DNA from: Devosia oryzisoli | GTDB taxonomy: Bacteria; Pseudomonadota; Alphaproteobacteria; Rhizobiales; Devosiaceae | Assembly: GCF_014837245.1 (NCBI RefSeq) | Contig: NZ_JACYFU010000002.1 | Location: forward strand, 310,001-374,000 | Reading direction: 5' to 3' | Length of the DNA stretch: 64,000 nucleotides | In this document: positions 53,851 to 63,038 of the stretch, piece after piece | How the letters are laid out: every line of letters starts with the position of its first letter | How positions within the stretch are numbered: position 1 is the stretch's first letter | The notes under the pieces: generated by a model | What the model was told of the DNA's origin: nothing | What the model saw: the letters and a program-made list of their open reading frames with translations, nothing else | The model's database searches: none | Program-made: the position numbers and the translations under genes

Positions 53851-54651
53851 GTGAAATTCAACCGCCGAGAGACTCTCCTTCTTGCCGCTGCCGCTTCAGC
53901 GCTGGGCCTTTGTGGCGTTGCGACGGCACAAGCGGCCGAAGGCGACATGATCGACACGGCCAAGCTGATGGATCCGGCCGGCGACATTGCTGACAAGGTG
54001 GAGGGCAATCCCGATGCGCCCGTCACCATTATTGAATACGCTTCGCCCACCTGCCCGCACTGCGCTGCGTTCCACAACAACGTCTATCCCGAGCTCAAGG
54101 CGCAGTACATCGACACCGGCAAGGTGAAGTTCATCCTCCGGCCCTTCATCCGCAATGTCCTCGACGCGGCAGTCTTCATGCTGGCGGAAGCAGCGGGCGA
54201 AACGAACTACGAGAACGTCATCGGCACCTTCTTCCGCACCCAGAACACCTGGGGCGTTTCGGACAAGCCGCGCGACGCCATCCTCGATGTCGCCAAGCAA
54301 CTGGGCTTTACCCAGGAAAGCTTCGACGCCGCATTGACGAATCAGGATCTCTACAACGGGATGGAAGCTCTGCGCGATCAGGCGCTCAATGACTTCAATC
54401 TCCAGGGTACCCCGACCTTTTACATCAATGGCAAGTTGCTCAGCGGAGACAAGACGATCGAGCAGATGGCAGCGGAAATCGACCCGCTTGTGCCTGCCGA
54501 TTTTGTCGCCCCCGCTGGTGCCGCGACTGCTCCGGAAGCCGGCCAGCCGGCTGCCGACGCCACCGCTGCCGAGGCTCCCGCGGCAGACGCCGCTCCAGCC
54601 GCTCCGGCCGCTGACGCCATGTCCCCGGTTACGCCTGCCCCTGCGCAGTAA
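53851..54651 (+). CDS. DsbA family thiol oxidoreductase (periplasmic)
   Basis: A 266-residue exported thioredoxin-fold protein. Its N-terminal signal ('RETLLLAAAASALGLCGVAT') has a twin-Arg-like 'NRRETLLL' start. The active site is 'SPTCPHCAAF' (Cys68-Cys71), the Cys-Pro-His-Cys of DsbA, and the cis-proline motif is 'LQGTPTFYINGKLL'. It should oxidise disulfides or act in isomerisation of periplasmic proteins. The last 55 residues are Ala/Pro-rich and likely disordered. The start is GTG. Confidence 0.93.
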   Translation: MKFNRRETLLLAAAASALGLCGVATAQAAEGDMIDTAKLMDPAGDIADKVEGNPDAPVTIIEYASPTCPHCAAFHNNVYPELKAQYIDTGKVKFILRPFIRNVLDAAVFMLAEAAGETNYENVIGTFFRTQNTWGVSDKPRDAILDVAKQLGFTQESFDAALTNQDLYNGMEALRDQALNDFNLQGTPTFYINGKLLSGDKTIEQMAAEIDPLVPADFVAPAGAATAPEAGQPAADATAAEAPAADAAPAAPAADAMSPVTPAPAQ

Positions 54652-54669
54652 AAGCGCCGTTCGCAGCGA

Positions 54670-54698
54670 GGCCGTCTTCCTGTCCGGGAAGGCGGCCT
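54670..54698 (+). terminator. Possible terminator after the dsbA-like gene
   Basis: An 11-bp stem (ggccgtcttcc / ggaaggcggcc with one G-T pair) and loop tgtccg, followed by only TTG. It may attenuate transcription into smc. Confidence 0.5.
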
Positions 54699-54729
54699 TG
54701 TCGTGCCCAAGTGCAGGATGGGCGGCGAG

Positions 54730-57700
54730 ATGAAATTCTCCCGGCTCAAGCTGCACGGGTTCAAATCGTTCTGCGACGAAATGGTGCTGCATATGGAGCC
54801 GGGCCTGACCGGCATCGTCGGTCCCAATGGGTGCGGCAAGTCCAACCTCGTCGAAGCCATGCGCTGGGTGATGGGCGAAAGCTCATACAAGGCCATGCGG
54901 GCGTCCGGGATGGACGACGTCATCTTCTCCGGCTCGGGCAACAGGCCGGCCCGCAACAGCGCGGAAGTCACGCTGGTGCTCGACAATGCCGACCGCACGG
55001 CGCCCGCCGCGCTCAACACCGCAGACGTGCTTGAGGTGACGCGCCGGATCGAGCGCGAAGCGGGATCGGTCTATCGGGTCAATGGCCGGGAGGTGCGGGC
55101 GCGCGACGTGCAACTGCTTTTTGCCGATGCTTCGACCGGCGCGCATTCACCGGCCATGGTGCGCCAGGGGCAGATCGGTGAGCTGATTGCGGCCAAGCCT
55201 ACGGCGCGCCGTGCCCTGCTCGAGGAAGCGGCGGGAATTTCGGGCCTCCACTCCCGCCGGCACGAGGCGGAACTGCGCTTGCGCGCGGCAGAGACCAATC
55301 TCGAACGGGTCGATGACATCATCGGCCAGGTCGGCACACAGCTCGAAACGCTCAAGCGCCAGGCGCGCCTCGCCAGCCGCTACCGCAGCCTGTCGGGAGA
55401 AATCCGGCGGGCGGAATCGACGCTCTATCATCTGCGCTGGGTAGCGGCGCGGGTAGCGGAGAAGGAGGCGGAGGCCACCCAGGCCGTCCTTGTCCGGCAA
55501 CTGGCCGACGCCACCCATGCCAGGCTCGATGCCGAAAAAAACGTCGCAGCGACAGAGGCGGCCGTGACGCCCCTGCGCGAGCGCGAAGCCGTCGCCGGCG
55601 CGGTACTGCAGCGCTATACGATCGAAGCCGAACGGCTGGCCGAGGAGGCCCGGCGGCTCACCCAGCGCCGCGAGGACCTGGCCGATCGCCGCCGCCAGAT
55701 CGAAGCGGATGGCGTTCGTGAGCGCGCGCTCGCCACGGAAGCCGAAGCGACCCTGGACGCCGTTGCCGCAGAACTGACCGCGCTCGAGCAGGAAGAAAGC
55801 GCAGCCACGACCGAGGGAATGGCGGCGCGCGAAACGGCGTCGGCGGCGGAGGCGGAGGCCGCTGCCGCAGAAAGCGTGGTGCGGAGCGCCCTCGACGCGC
55901 TGGCTCAAAAACGGGCCAGACGGGCAGAGGCGGAGCGGTCTTTGCTCGAGGTATCGCGGCGGCATGAGAGACTGACGCAGGAACTTGCCGGGGTGACACG
56001 GGAGCTGGACAAGCTCGACCGGCAGCTGGCGGAGAATGACCGTGTGGCCAGCCGTCAGGCGGCGCTCGACGCGGCGCATCAGGCCGTTGCTGCGGCCGAA
56101 GCGGAGGCGATCGAGGGCGAGCAACTGGCCGCCGCCGCGCAGGCAGAGCTGGATGCTGCAAGACCCCACCTGGCCAACCTGGATGCTCTGGTCGGCCGTC
56201 TCGAGGCGGAGGCCTCTACCTTGGGCAAGATGCTCAATCTCGGCGCCAGCCTTTGGCCTGCGATCGTCGATGAGCTTACCGTCGAACCCGGATTCGAGAC
56301 CGCGCTGGGTGCCGCGCTTGGCGACGATCTCGACGCGTCCTCGGATGCTGGCGCGCCCCTGCACTGGTCGATCGCCATCGACAGCTATGACGATCCACCT
56401 CTACCCCAGGGCGCCGAGCCCTTGTCCCGCCATGTCGAAGGAACGCCGCTTCTCAAGCGGCGCCTGCTGCAGATTGGCCTTGTCGACGCAGTGGACGGCC
56501 CGGCCCTGATGCCGGCACTCAAGCCGGGACAAAGGCTGGTCACGCTGGAGGGGGCGCTATGGCGTTGGGACGGGTTCGTGTCCGCCGCCGACGCGCCGAC
56601 CGCGGCCGCACAGCGGCTGGCGCAGCGCAATCGTCTTGCCGACCTCGACGAGGAACTGGCTCATGCGCGGGGGGAACGCAACGCCCTGAAGCGCCAGGTA
56701 GACGCCCTTGTCGCCGGCGTCGAAGCTGCGCGCGAAGCGGAACGCGTTCGGCGACAGGCATGGCGCAGCGCCCAGCATGCCATCGGGACGGCCCAAGCCG
56801 AGCTTGAGCAGGAGCTGCGGGCGGCCGGGGAGCTCTCGACCCGCCGCGCCGCCCTGGATGAGGCCCGGACCCGGCTGGTCGGGGGGATCGCCGAGGCGCA
56901 GGAGGCGATAGCGGCCGCGCAGGCCTCCCTTTCCGAAATCGGCATGGATGCCGACGCGAGCGTGGTTGATGAGGCGCAGGGCCAGCTGGTCCTGTTGCGC
57001 CAGCGGGCTGATCAGGCTCGCATGGCCCTCAATACCTTGGAGTCCAGCGCACGTGTGCGCGCCGCCAGGATCGACCAGCTCTCGCGTGACCAGGCGGGGT
57101 GGCAGAAGCGGCACCAGAGCGCTCTTGTCCAGGTCCAGACGCTGGATCAGCGGCTGAACGATGTGCGCACGCAAATCGAGGCCATGAACGAGGCTCCTGA
57201 GGGGCAGGCGAACCGGGCGGCGCAACTCGAGGAGCGAATCGAGCAGGCCCGCGAGGAGCACAAGCAGGCCCGGGACCGGCTGGCCGAGGCCCAGGGCCGG
57301 TGGCGAGACGCGGAGAAGGCCCTCAAGACTGCGGTGGACAGCCTAAATGCCGTCCAGATCGAGCTGACGCGGATGGAGGAGCGTCTCAAGGGCATCATCG
57401 CGCAGCGCCAGCAGATCGAACGCCAGACCGAGGAAACCCTCGGCATCCCTGCCAGCCGGACACTCGAGGCATCAGGTATCCGTCCGGAACAGGCGCTACC
57501 GGCTGAAGGCGCGGTGGAACAGAAGCTCGACCGGCTCAAGGCGGAGCGGGAAAGACTGGGCGGCGTCAACCTGACAGCCGAGCGGGAGGCAGAGGAGGTG
57601 CAGGCCCGCCTCGACACCATGATCAAGGACCGGGACGACATCATCGAGGCCGTCGCCAAGCTCCGTGCCAGCATCGTCGCGCTCAACCGCGAAGGCCGGG

Positions 57701-58182
57701 GGCGCCTCAATGCCGCCTTCAGCGAGGTAAACGCGCATTTCCAGGACCTTTTCACCACCCTCTTCGGCGGCGGCACGGCAGAGTTGACCTTTGTGGAGAG
57801 TGACGATCCCTTGGAAGCCGGGCTCGAGGTTGTCGCCCGCCCCCCCGGCAAGAAGCCGCAGACCATGACGCTGCTTTCGGGTGGCGAACAGGCACTGACT
57901 GCCATGAGCCTGATCTTTGCGGTCTTCCTGACCAACCCCGCTCCCATCTGCGTGCTCGACGAGGTGGACGCGCCCCTGGACGACGCCAATGTCGAACGCT
58001 TCTGCAACCTGCTCGACAGCATGCGGGCGCGCACGCAGACGCGCTTCATGGTGATCACCCACAATCCCATCACCATGAGCCGCATGGACCGGCTGTTCGG
58101 GGTGACCATGGCCGAGCGGGGCGTCAGCCAGCTGGTCTCGGTGGACCTCCGCACCGCGGAGAGTTTCCGGGAGGCGGGCTAG
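54730..58182 (+). CDS. smc: Chromosome segregation protein SMC
   Basis: A full-length 1150-residue SMC ATPase that organises the chromosome with ScpA/ScpB. The N-terminal head has Walker A 'GIVGPNGCGKSNLVEA' (about 29-44). Coiled coils flank a hinge near 500-620 ('ASLWPAIVDELTVEPGFETA'). The C-terminal head has the signature 'LLSGGEQALTAMSLI' (Ser1050) and Walker B 'ICVLDEVDAPLDD' (Asp1077). I chose the ATG at 54730, where the family begins ('MKFSRLKLHGFKSFCDEM'); a GTG at 54703 and an ATG at 54718 also exist. Confidence 0.96.
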   Translation: MKFSRLKLHGFKSFCDEMVLHMEPGLTGIVGPNGCGKSNLVEAMRWVMGESSYKAMRASGMDDVIFSGSGNRPARNSAEVTLVLDNADRTAPAALNTADVLEVTRRIEREAGSVYRVNGREVRARDVQLLFADASTGAHSPAMVRQGQIGELIAAKPTARRALLEEAAGISGLHSRRHEAELRLRAAETNLERVDDIIGQVGTQLETLKRQARLASRYRSLSGEIRRAESTLYHLRWVAARVAEKEAEATQAVLVRQLADATHARLDAEKNVAATEAAVTPLREREAVAGAVLQRYTIEAERLAEEARRLTQRREDLADRRRQIEADGVRERALATEAEATLDAVAAELTALEQEESAATTEGMAARETASAAEAEAAAAESVVRSALDALAQKRARRAEAERSLLEVSRRHERLTQELAGVTRELDKLDRQLAENDRVASRQAALDAAHQAVAAAEAEAIEGEQLAAAAQAELDAARPHLANLDALVGRLEAEASTLGKMLNLGASLWPAIVDELTVEPGFETALGAALGDDLDASSDAGAPLHWSIAIDSYDDPPLPQGAEPLSRHVEGTPLLKRRLLQIGLVDAVDGPALMPALKPGQRLVTLEGALWRWDGFVSAADAPTAAAQRLAQRNRLADLDEELAHARGERNALKRQVDALVAGVEAAREAERVRRQAWRSAQHAIGTAQAELEQELRAAGELSTRRAALDEARTRLVGGIAEAQEAIAAAQASLSEIGMDADASVVDEAQGQLVLLRQRADQARMALNTLESSARVRAARIDQLSRDQAGWQKRHQSALVQVQTLDQRLNDVRTQIEAMNEAPEGQANRAAQLEERIEQAREEHKQARDRLAEAQGRWRDAEKALKTAVDSLNAVQIELTRMEERLKGIIAQRQQIERQTEETLGIPASRTLEASGIRPEQALPAEGAVEQKLDRLKAERERLGGVNLTAEREAEEVQARLDTMIKDRDDIIEAVAKLRASIVALNREGRGRLNAAFSEVNAHFQDLFTTLFGGGTAELTFVESDDPLEAGLEVVARPPGKKPQTMTLLSGGEQALTAMSLIFAVFLTNPAPICVLDEVDAPLDDANVERFCNLLDSMRARTQTRFMVITHNPITMSRMDRLFGVTMAERGVSQLVSVDLRTAESFREAG

Positions 58183-58282
58183 GTTTGGCAGATAGCAGGA
58201 TCGCCACTTCGTGACAGAATCCCCTGCCCCCTGCCCACACTCTGCCACGATCACGGCGATGACAGCATGCCGCACCCCTGCT

Positions 58283-58322
58283 GTGACGTAAATATCACTT
58301 ATGGAACAATAGCTTACGTCAC
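58283..58322. promoter_or_regulatory. 9-bp inverted repeat upstream of the atp promoter
   Basis: Perfect arms GTGACGTAA (58283-58291) and TTACGTCAC (58314-58322) are separated by 22 AT-rich bases. The right arm ends 11 bases before the -35 box of the atp promoter. It has no T-run and too long a loop for a terminator, so a protein-binding site is the better reading; the regulator is unknown. Confidence 0.55.
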
Positions 58323-58333
58323 TACCGGCCGCC

Positions 58334-58362
58334 TTGACACCTTCGGGGGCCACCACTATGTT
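58334..58362 (+). promoter_or_regulatory. Sigma-70-type promoter of the F0 (atp) operon
   Basis: The -35 box TTGACA (perfect) and the -10 box TATGTT are separated by exactly 17 bases, 60 bases before the atpI ATG at 58422. It is the clearest promoter in the window. Confidence 0.75.
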
Positions 58363-58421
58363 GCGCGCGACTTAAAAGGCGCCCCGGAAACTGCCGGGAC
58401 TGGACCGGCCGAGGAGTGCGG

Positions 58422-58814
58422 ATGACCATACCTCCGGACGATCGAGGCCAGCCCAAGAGCGCCGATGAAGCAACGCGGGACCTCGCGTCACGCATTGCTT
58501 CTGCCAAGCGGGAACGTATGGCCGAGGACAACAGAGCCTCGCGCGATGCCTCCCCGGAGATGAGCGGTCTGGCGCGCGGCATGCGCATCGGCACCGAATT
58601 CATCGCCGCGGTCCTGGTGGGTGCCGGTATCGGCTACCTCATCGACCTTGGCCTGGGGACCAGCCCCTGGGGCTTGCTCATCCTTCTGTTGATGGGCTTT
58701 GCCGCTGGAATCCTGAACGTCATCCGAGTGGTGGCGGAAATGAATGCCGCGACGCCTGCCCCGCCGGGATCCGACCTTGGACCCGACGCGGAAGACGAAG
58801 AGCGGAACGACTAA
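58422..58814 (+). CDS. atpI: ATP synthase accessory subunit AtpI
   Basis: A 130-residue small membrane protein. A charged N-terminus is followed by two transmembrane helices: 'GTEFIAAVLVGAGIGYLIDL' and 'WGLLILLLMGFAAGILNVIR'. AtpI assists assembly of the c-ring and opens F0 operons in alphaproteobacteria, as here. The ATG at 58422 follows GAGGAG; a GTG two codons earlier would overlap that site. The next gene, atpB, starts 21 bases later. Confidence 0.9.
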   Translation: MTIPPDDRGQPKSADEATRDLASRIASAKRERMAEDNRASRDASPEMSGLARGMRIGTEFIAAVLVGAGIGYLIDLGLGTSPWGLLILLLMGFAAGILNVIRVVAEMNAATPAPPGSDLGPDAEDEERND

Positions 58815-58835
58815 TGATGACGCTTAGAGGGCTCC

Positions 58836-59615
58836 ATGGCCGGTACTGACCCGATCCACCAGTTTGTCATCCAGGACTTGTTCCCGCTCTTCACCATTGG
58901 CGGGGATGGCACCGAAGGCTCGGGACTGCATTTCGCCTTCACCAATTCCGCCCTGTTCATGGTCATCACGGTGGCCACGATCGTGGTGTTCCTGCTGGCC
59001 ACCACGGGTAGCAAGAAGCTGGTGCCGACACGCGGCCAGCTTACGGCCGAGTTGCTCTACGAATTCGTGGCCGGAATGGTGCGAAGTTCGGCGGGCACGG
59101 CGGGAATGAAGTTCTTCCCGCTGGTCTTTTCGCTGTTCACCTTCATCCTCTTTGCCAACATGTTCGGCCTGGTGCCCTACTTCTTCACGGTCACCAGCCA
59201 CATCATCGTCACCTTCGCCCTTTCGATGCTGGTCTTCCTCACCGTCATCATCTACGGCTTCATCAAGAACGGTCCGAAGTTCCTCAAGCTGTTCGTTCCG
59301 GCCGGCGTGCCGGGCTACATCCTTCCCATCGTGACGCCGATCGAGGTCATCTCCTTCCTCTCGCGTCCCATCAGCCTGTCGGTGCGTTTGTTCGGCAACA
59401 TCCTTGCCGGCCACATCACCCTCAAGGTCTTCACGGGTTTTGCCGTGATGATGATTGGCGCCCTCGGCGCCCTTGGCTGGTTCGGCGCAATCCTGCCGAT
59501 CCTGATGGCAATCGCCCTCACCGGTCTCGAGTTTCTCGTCGGTGCGGTTCAGGCCTACGTATTTGCGGTCCTGACCTGCATGTATCTCAACGACGCGATC
59601 CACCCGTCCCACTAA
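58836..59615 (+). CDS. atpB: F0F1 ATP synthase subunit A
   Basis: Membrane stator subunit a forming the proton half-channels. The 259-residue protein has about five helices, the essential arginine in '[18 protein letters not shown]', and '[20 protein letters not shown]' near the end. Its N-terminal '[15 protein letters not shown]' is typical of alphaproteobacterial subunits. It is the second gene of the F0 operon. Confidence 0.97.
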   Translation: MAGTDPIHQFVIQDLFPLFTIGGDGTEGSGLHFAFTNSALFMVITVATIVVFLLATTGSKKLVPTRGQLTAELLYEFVAGMVRSSAGTAGMKFFPLVFSLFTFILFANMFGLVPYFFTVTSHIIVTFALSMLVFLTVIIYGFIKNGPKFLKLFVPAGVPGYILPIVTPIEVISFLSRPISLSVRLFGNILAGHITLKVFTGFAVMMIGALGALGWFGAILPILMAIALTGLEFLVGAVQAYVFAVLTCMYLNDAIHPSH

Positions 59616-59676
59616 CCACCACCCCTCTCGGCGAAGACCTCGCCGGAAATCCTACGTCGCTTGAAAGGACACTAAA

Positions 59677-59904
59677 ATGGAAGCTGAAGCCGCGAAGTTC
59701 ATCGGTGCCGGCATTGCTTGTTTCGGTATGGCTGGCGCCGCCATGGGCGTGGCCAACATCTTCGGCAACTTCCTCACGGGCGCCCTGCGTAACCCGTCGG
59801 CTGCTCCGAGCCAGTTCGGTAACCTGATCTTCGGCTTTGCCGTGACCGAAGCTCTGGGCATCTTTTCGTTCCTGATCGCCCTGATCCTGCTGTTCGTCGC
59901 CTGA
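59677..59904 (+). CDS. atpE: F0F1 ATP synthase subunit C
   Basis: The 75-residue c-ring subunit is a two-helix hairpin. The first helix has the Gly/Ala ladder '[20 protein letters not shown]' and the polar loop is '[14 protein letters not shown]'. The proton-carrying glutamate is in '[20 protein letters not shown]'. A conventional GAAAGGA site precedes the ATG. Confidence 0.97.
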   Translation: MEAEAAKFIGAGIACFGMAGAAMGVANIFGNFLTGALRNPSAAPSQFGNLIFGFAVTEALGIFSFLIALILLFVA

Positions 59905-59926
59905 TCGGCGCGCAGGCACAAATTCT

Positions 59927-59952
59927 CGCAGCCGGGGCAATTCCCGGCTGCG
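59927..59952 (+). terminator. Stem-loop between atpE and the b' gene
   Basis: A 10-bp stem (cgcagccggg / cccggctgcg, loop gcaatt) without a T-run. It is more likely a partial terminator or message-stabilising hairpin that helps overproduce subunit c relative to b and b'. Confidence 0.5.
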
Positions 59953-60001
59953 CGCTTTGCCGGATGATCCCGGCTGACCGGATTTAACGGGACCTACCGA
60001 G

Positions 60002-60652
60002 ATGGTAACGCAAGCCTTCGCCCAAGAGGCGGAAACCCCGGCCGTGGACGGCGCGGCGGCTCCGGCCACCGACGCGACCCACGCCGCGCCTGCGGACGCC
60101 GCCCATGGCGATCCGACTGCTGACACCCATGCCACCACCGAAGCCCATGGTGGCGAGCATGAATCGGGCGTGTTCCCGCCGTTCGATCCGGCGACCTTCC
60201 CCAGCCAGCTCCTGTGGCTGGCCATTACATTCGGCGCTCTCTACGTGCTGATGAGCCGCGTGGCGCTGCCGCGCATCGGTGGCATCCTTGAAAACCGCAA
60301 GGCGCTGATCGATGCTGACCTGGCCGCGGCCGACGCCGACCGGCAGAAGACGGATGCGGCCATCGCCGCATACGAGAAGGCCCTGGCCGAGGCCCGGTCC
60401 AACGCCCAGAGCATTGCCAACAAGACGCGCGACGCCATCAACGCGGACCTCGCAGCCAAGCGCGCCGCCGTGGAAACCGATCTTTCCTCCAAGGTAAGCG
60501 CCGCGGAAGCCCGCATCGCGCAGACCAAGGCGGAAGCGCTCACCCATGTCGACGAGATCGCTGCGGAAACGGCCCAGGCCGTGGTCGGGCAGATCGTCGG
60601 CGACGTGTCGCCCGACAGCGTCCGCGCTGCCGTGGCGAAAGTGAAGGAGTAA
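60002..60652 (+). CDS. F0F1 ATP synthase subunit B' (AtpG/AtpF2-type)
   Basis: A 216-residue peripheral-stalk subunit. An Ala/His/acid-rich N-terminal extension (about 60 residues, including 'HATTEAHGGEHESG') precedes the transmembrane helix 'FPSQLLWLAITFGALYVLMS', then a long charged coiled coil ('RKALIDADLAAADADRQKTD' onward). Photosynthetic bacteria and alphaproteobacteria use a b'/b heterodimer; this gene lies directly before subunit b with a four-base gap. Confidence 0.93.
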   Translation: MVTQAFAQEAETPAVDGAAAPATDATHAAPADAAHGDPTADTHATTEAHGGEHESGVFPPFDPATFPSQLLWLAITFGALYVLMSRVALPRIGGILENRKALIDADLAAADADRQKTDAAIAAYEKALAEARSNAQSIANKTRDAINADLAAKRAAVETDLSSKVSAAEARIAQTKAEALTHVDEIAAETAQAVVGQIVGDVSPDSVRAAVAKVKE

Positions 60653-60656
60653 GCTG

Positions 60657-61145
60657 ATGCCCGAATGGTTGGATAACAGCTTTTTTGCCTTCGTCGCCCT
60701 CGTCATCTTCGTCGGCCTCGTCCTCTATTTTGGCGTACATCGCATCATCGCCAAAATGCTTGATCGCAAGATCGGCGAGATCGAGAACGACATCGCCGAG
60801 GCCAAGCGCCTCCGTTCCGAAGCCGCTGCCCTCCTGGTCGAATACGAGCAGAAGCGTGTCGCTGCCGAGCGCGAGGCCGAGGGCATCGTGACCGCAGCCA
60901 AGGAAGAGGCGGCCCGGCTGACCGTCGAGGCCCAGGCCTCGCTGGAAGACATGGTGGCCCGCCGGACCAAGGCGGTGGAAGACAAGATTGCCCAGGCGGA
61001 GGCCCAGGCCATCGCCGAGGTGCGCGCGCGTTCGGCCGACATTGCCATCGAAGCGGCCCGTCTGGTGCTCACCGACGAGATGAGCAACAAAGGCAATTCC
61101 GTGATCGACGCGGCAATCGCCAATGTGGGCAGCAAGCTCAACTGA
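60657..61145 (+). CDS. atpF: F0F1 ATP synthase subunit B
   Basis: A 162-residue peripheral-stalk subunit. An N-terminal membrane helix ('SFFAFVALVIFVGLVLYFGV') is followed by the coiled coil ('KIGEIENDIAEAKRLRSEAA', 'EEAARLTVEAQASLEDMVAR') that pairs with b' and reaches F1. It is the last gene of the F0 operon; a strong terminator follows, so the F1 genes must be elsewhere. Confidence 0.96.
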   Translation: MPEWLDNSFFAFVALVIFVGLVLYFGVHRIIAKMLDRKIGEIENDIAEAKRLRSEAAALLVEYEQKRVAAEREAEGIVTAAKEEAARLTVEAQASLEDMVARRTKAVEDKIAQAEAQAIAEVRARSADIAIEAARLVLTDEMSNKGNSVIDAAIANVGSKLN

Positions 61146-61167
61146 TCGATCGGAATGATGAATCTGG

Positions 61168-61195
61168 AGGCGGGCAGCGATGCCCGCCTTTTCTT
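61168..61195 (+). terminator. Rho-independent terminator of the F0 operon
   Basis: A 9-bp stem (aggcgggca / tgcccgcct, loop gcga) is followed by TTTCTTTTT. It closes the atp operon before the glycine riboswitch. Confidence 0.92.
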
Positions 61196-61266
61196 TTTGC
61201 ACAGGGGCTGGGACGTGACATCCGGGCGCGATTGACGGCACCTCAAATCTCGCCCATGGTGCCCCC

Positions 61267-61443
61267 GACTGCGGGAGAGACCGGCTCTGCGCCGGCGCCG
61301 AAGGAGCAACCGCCCCGGAAACTCTCAGGCCGAAGGACCGCAGTCTGCATAAACACTCTGGAAAGCAAGTCGCCTTGTGCGGCTTCTCCGAAGGAGCAAC
61401 CGGCGCTCAGCCGGGAAATCTCTCAGGGCAAGGACAGAGGGGG
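61267..61443 (+). promoter_or_regulatory. Tandem glycine riboswitch (gcvT leader)
   Basis: Two consecutive glycine aptamers. Aptamer 1 (61267-61345) is closed by gactgcgg / ccgcagtc and aptamer 2 (about 61354-61443) by ctctg / cagag, with a linker of about 8 bases. Both contain the conserved core 'CCGAAGGAGCAACC' and a later 'CTCTCAGG' element. The riboswitch lies directly upstream of gcvT; by family it switches the glycine cleavage operon on when glycine is abundant. Confidence 0.95.
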
Positions 61444-61499
61444 CACGATTTCCGCGAGAGCGGAGCTTTGTCGTGTCGCCGACCAGCCCGAGAGTGTTC

Positions 61500-62663
61500 A
61501 TGGCCGAACCCGAATCCCAAGACCTGAAACAGACACCGCTCTACGCGCGGCACGTCGCCGCTGGTGGCCGCATGGTCGCCTTCGGCGGCTATGCCCTGCC
61601 GGTGCAGTACCCCCCCGGCATCATGGCCGAGCACAAATGGACGCGCGAGCACGCGGGCCTGTTTGATGTCAGCCACATGGGTCCGTGTTTCCTGATGCTC
61701 AACGAGCGCTCGGGAGATGCCGACCGGGATCACGCCGCCATCGCCGCGGTGCTCGAACCTCTGGTCTGTGGCGATATCGCCGGACTGCCGCCCGGCAAGA
61801 TCCGCTACACCCTCCTGCTCAACGAAGGGGGCGGCATCGAGGACGACCTGATGGTCGCCCGTCCGCCCACAGGCAAGGAGGGCGGTCTCTTCATCGTCGT
61901 CAATGCGGCGACCAAGGACGTCGATTTTGCACGGATGAGCGAGGCCGCCGGACAGGTTGCCAGGCTGCAGCGGGCGGATCGCGGTGCGCTGCTGGCCCTG
62001 CAAGGGCCGGAGGCGGCCGCCGTGCTGGCGCGCTTAGTGCCGGAAACCGCTGACCTGGCGTTCATGGAATATGGCCTTTACGATTGGAACGGCATTGGCC
62101 TTTCCGTCTCCCGATCCGGCTATACCGGGGAAGATGGCTTTGAAATCCGCTGCTACGCGGAGCATGCCGAAACCCTATGGGACGCGCTCCTGGCCGACGA
62201 CCGGGTCAAGCCCATCGGGCTCGGTGCGCGCGATAGCCTGCGGCTTGAAGCCGGGCTGCCGCTTTACGGGCACGACCTCGATCTCACGACCTCCCCCGTC
62301 GAGGCCGATCTGGGATTTGCCATTTCCAAACGACGCCGGGAGGCCGCCGATTTCCCGGGTGCCGCGCGCATATTGGCAGAGCGATCTGAGGGGCCGAAGC
62401 GCAAGCGCGTCGGCCTCATCGTCGAGGGAGCGCCGGCCCGCGAGGGCGCAGCCATTCTCGATGCAGATGGCGCGCCCATCGGCATCGTCACCAGCGGTGG
62501 ATTTGCGCCGACGCTGGGCAAGGCCATCGCCCTTGGGTTCGTGCCGCCCGACTTCGCTCAGGCAGAGACGGTTCTGCAGGTCTCCGTCCGCGGCCGGCCA
62601 CAGCCCGCCCGTGTCGTCCCCACTCCCTTCGTTCCCCACCGTTACCACCGTAAGACAGCCTGA
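61500..62663 (+). CDS. gcvT: Aminomethyltransferase, glycine cleavage T protein
   Basis: Transfers the methylene group of glycine from the lipoyl arm of GcvH to tetrahydrofolate, releasing ammonia. The 387-residue protein has 'TPLYARHVAAGGRMVAFGGY', 'HAGLFDVSHMGPC', 'DDLMVARPP', 'SRSGYTGEDGFEIRCYAEHA' and 'GLGARDSLRLEAGLPLYGHD', all typical GcvT motifs. The ATG at 61500 lies 57 bases after the riboswitch; the open frame upstream runs through the riboswitch and is not coding. Confidence 0.96.
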   Translation: MAEPESQDLKQTPLYARHVAAGGRMVAFGGYALPVQYPPGIMAEHKWTREHAGLFDVSHMGPCFLMLNERSGDADRDHAAIAAVLEPLVCGDIAGLPPGKIRYTLLLNEGGGIEDDLMVARPPTGKEGGLFIVVNAATKDVDFARMSEAAGQVARLQRADRGALLALQGPEAAAVLARLVPETADLAFMEYGLYDWNGIGLSVSRSGYTGEDGFEIRCYAEHAETLWDALLADDRVKPIGLGARDSLRLEAGLPLYGHDLDLTTSPVEADLGFAISKRRREAADFPGAARILAERSEGPKRKRVGLIVEGAPAREGAAILDADGAPIGIVTSGGFAPTLGKAIALGFVPPDFAQAETVLQVSVRGRPQPARVVPTPFVPHRYHRKTA

Positions 62664-62670
62664 GGCTTCC

Positions 62671-63036
62671 ATGACCACAAAGTTCACGCCAGACCACGAA
62701 TACATCCGCATCGAAGGTGACACCGGGATCGTGGGAATCACGCAGTTCGCGCAGGAGCAGTTGGGCGACATCGTCTTCATCGAACTCCCAGCCATCGGCA
62801 AGGTGCTCAAGAAGGGCGACGAGGCAGCCGTGGTCGAAAGCGTCAAGGCGGCATCGGAAATCTACGCCCCGGTAAGCGGCACGGTGAGCGAGGTCAATGC
62901 GGCGCTATCAACCGAGCCGGGTCTCGTCAACGCCGATCCCGAAGCGGGCGGCTGGATGTTCAAGCTCACCCTGGCGGACGTCACGGAGACCGAAACGCTG
63001 CTCGACGACGCGGCCTATGCGGACCTGACGAAATAA
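62671..63036 (+). CDS. gcvH: Glycine cleavage system H protein
   Basis: A 121-residue lipoyl carrier that shuttles the aminomethyl group between P, T and L proteins. It begins '[20 protein letters not shown]' and has the lipoylation site Lys59 in '[19 protein letters not shown]', followed by '[18 protein letters not shown]'. It starts seven bases after gcvT and ends two bases before gcvPA. Confidence 0.97.
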   Translation: MTTKFTPDHEYIRIEGDTGIVGITQFAQEQLGDIVFIELPAIGKVLKKGDEAAVVESVKAASEIYAPVSGTVSEVNAALSTEPGLVNADPEAGGWMFKLTLADVTETETLLDDAAYADLTK

Positions 63037-63038
63037 CC

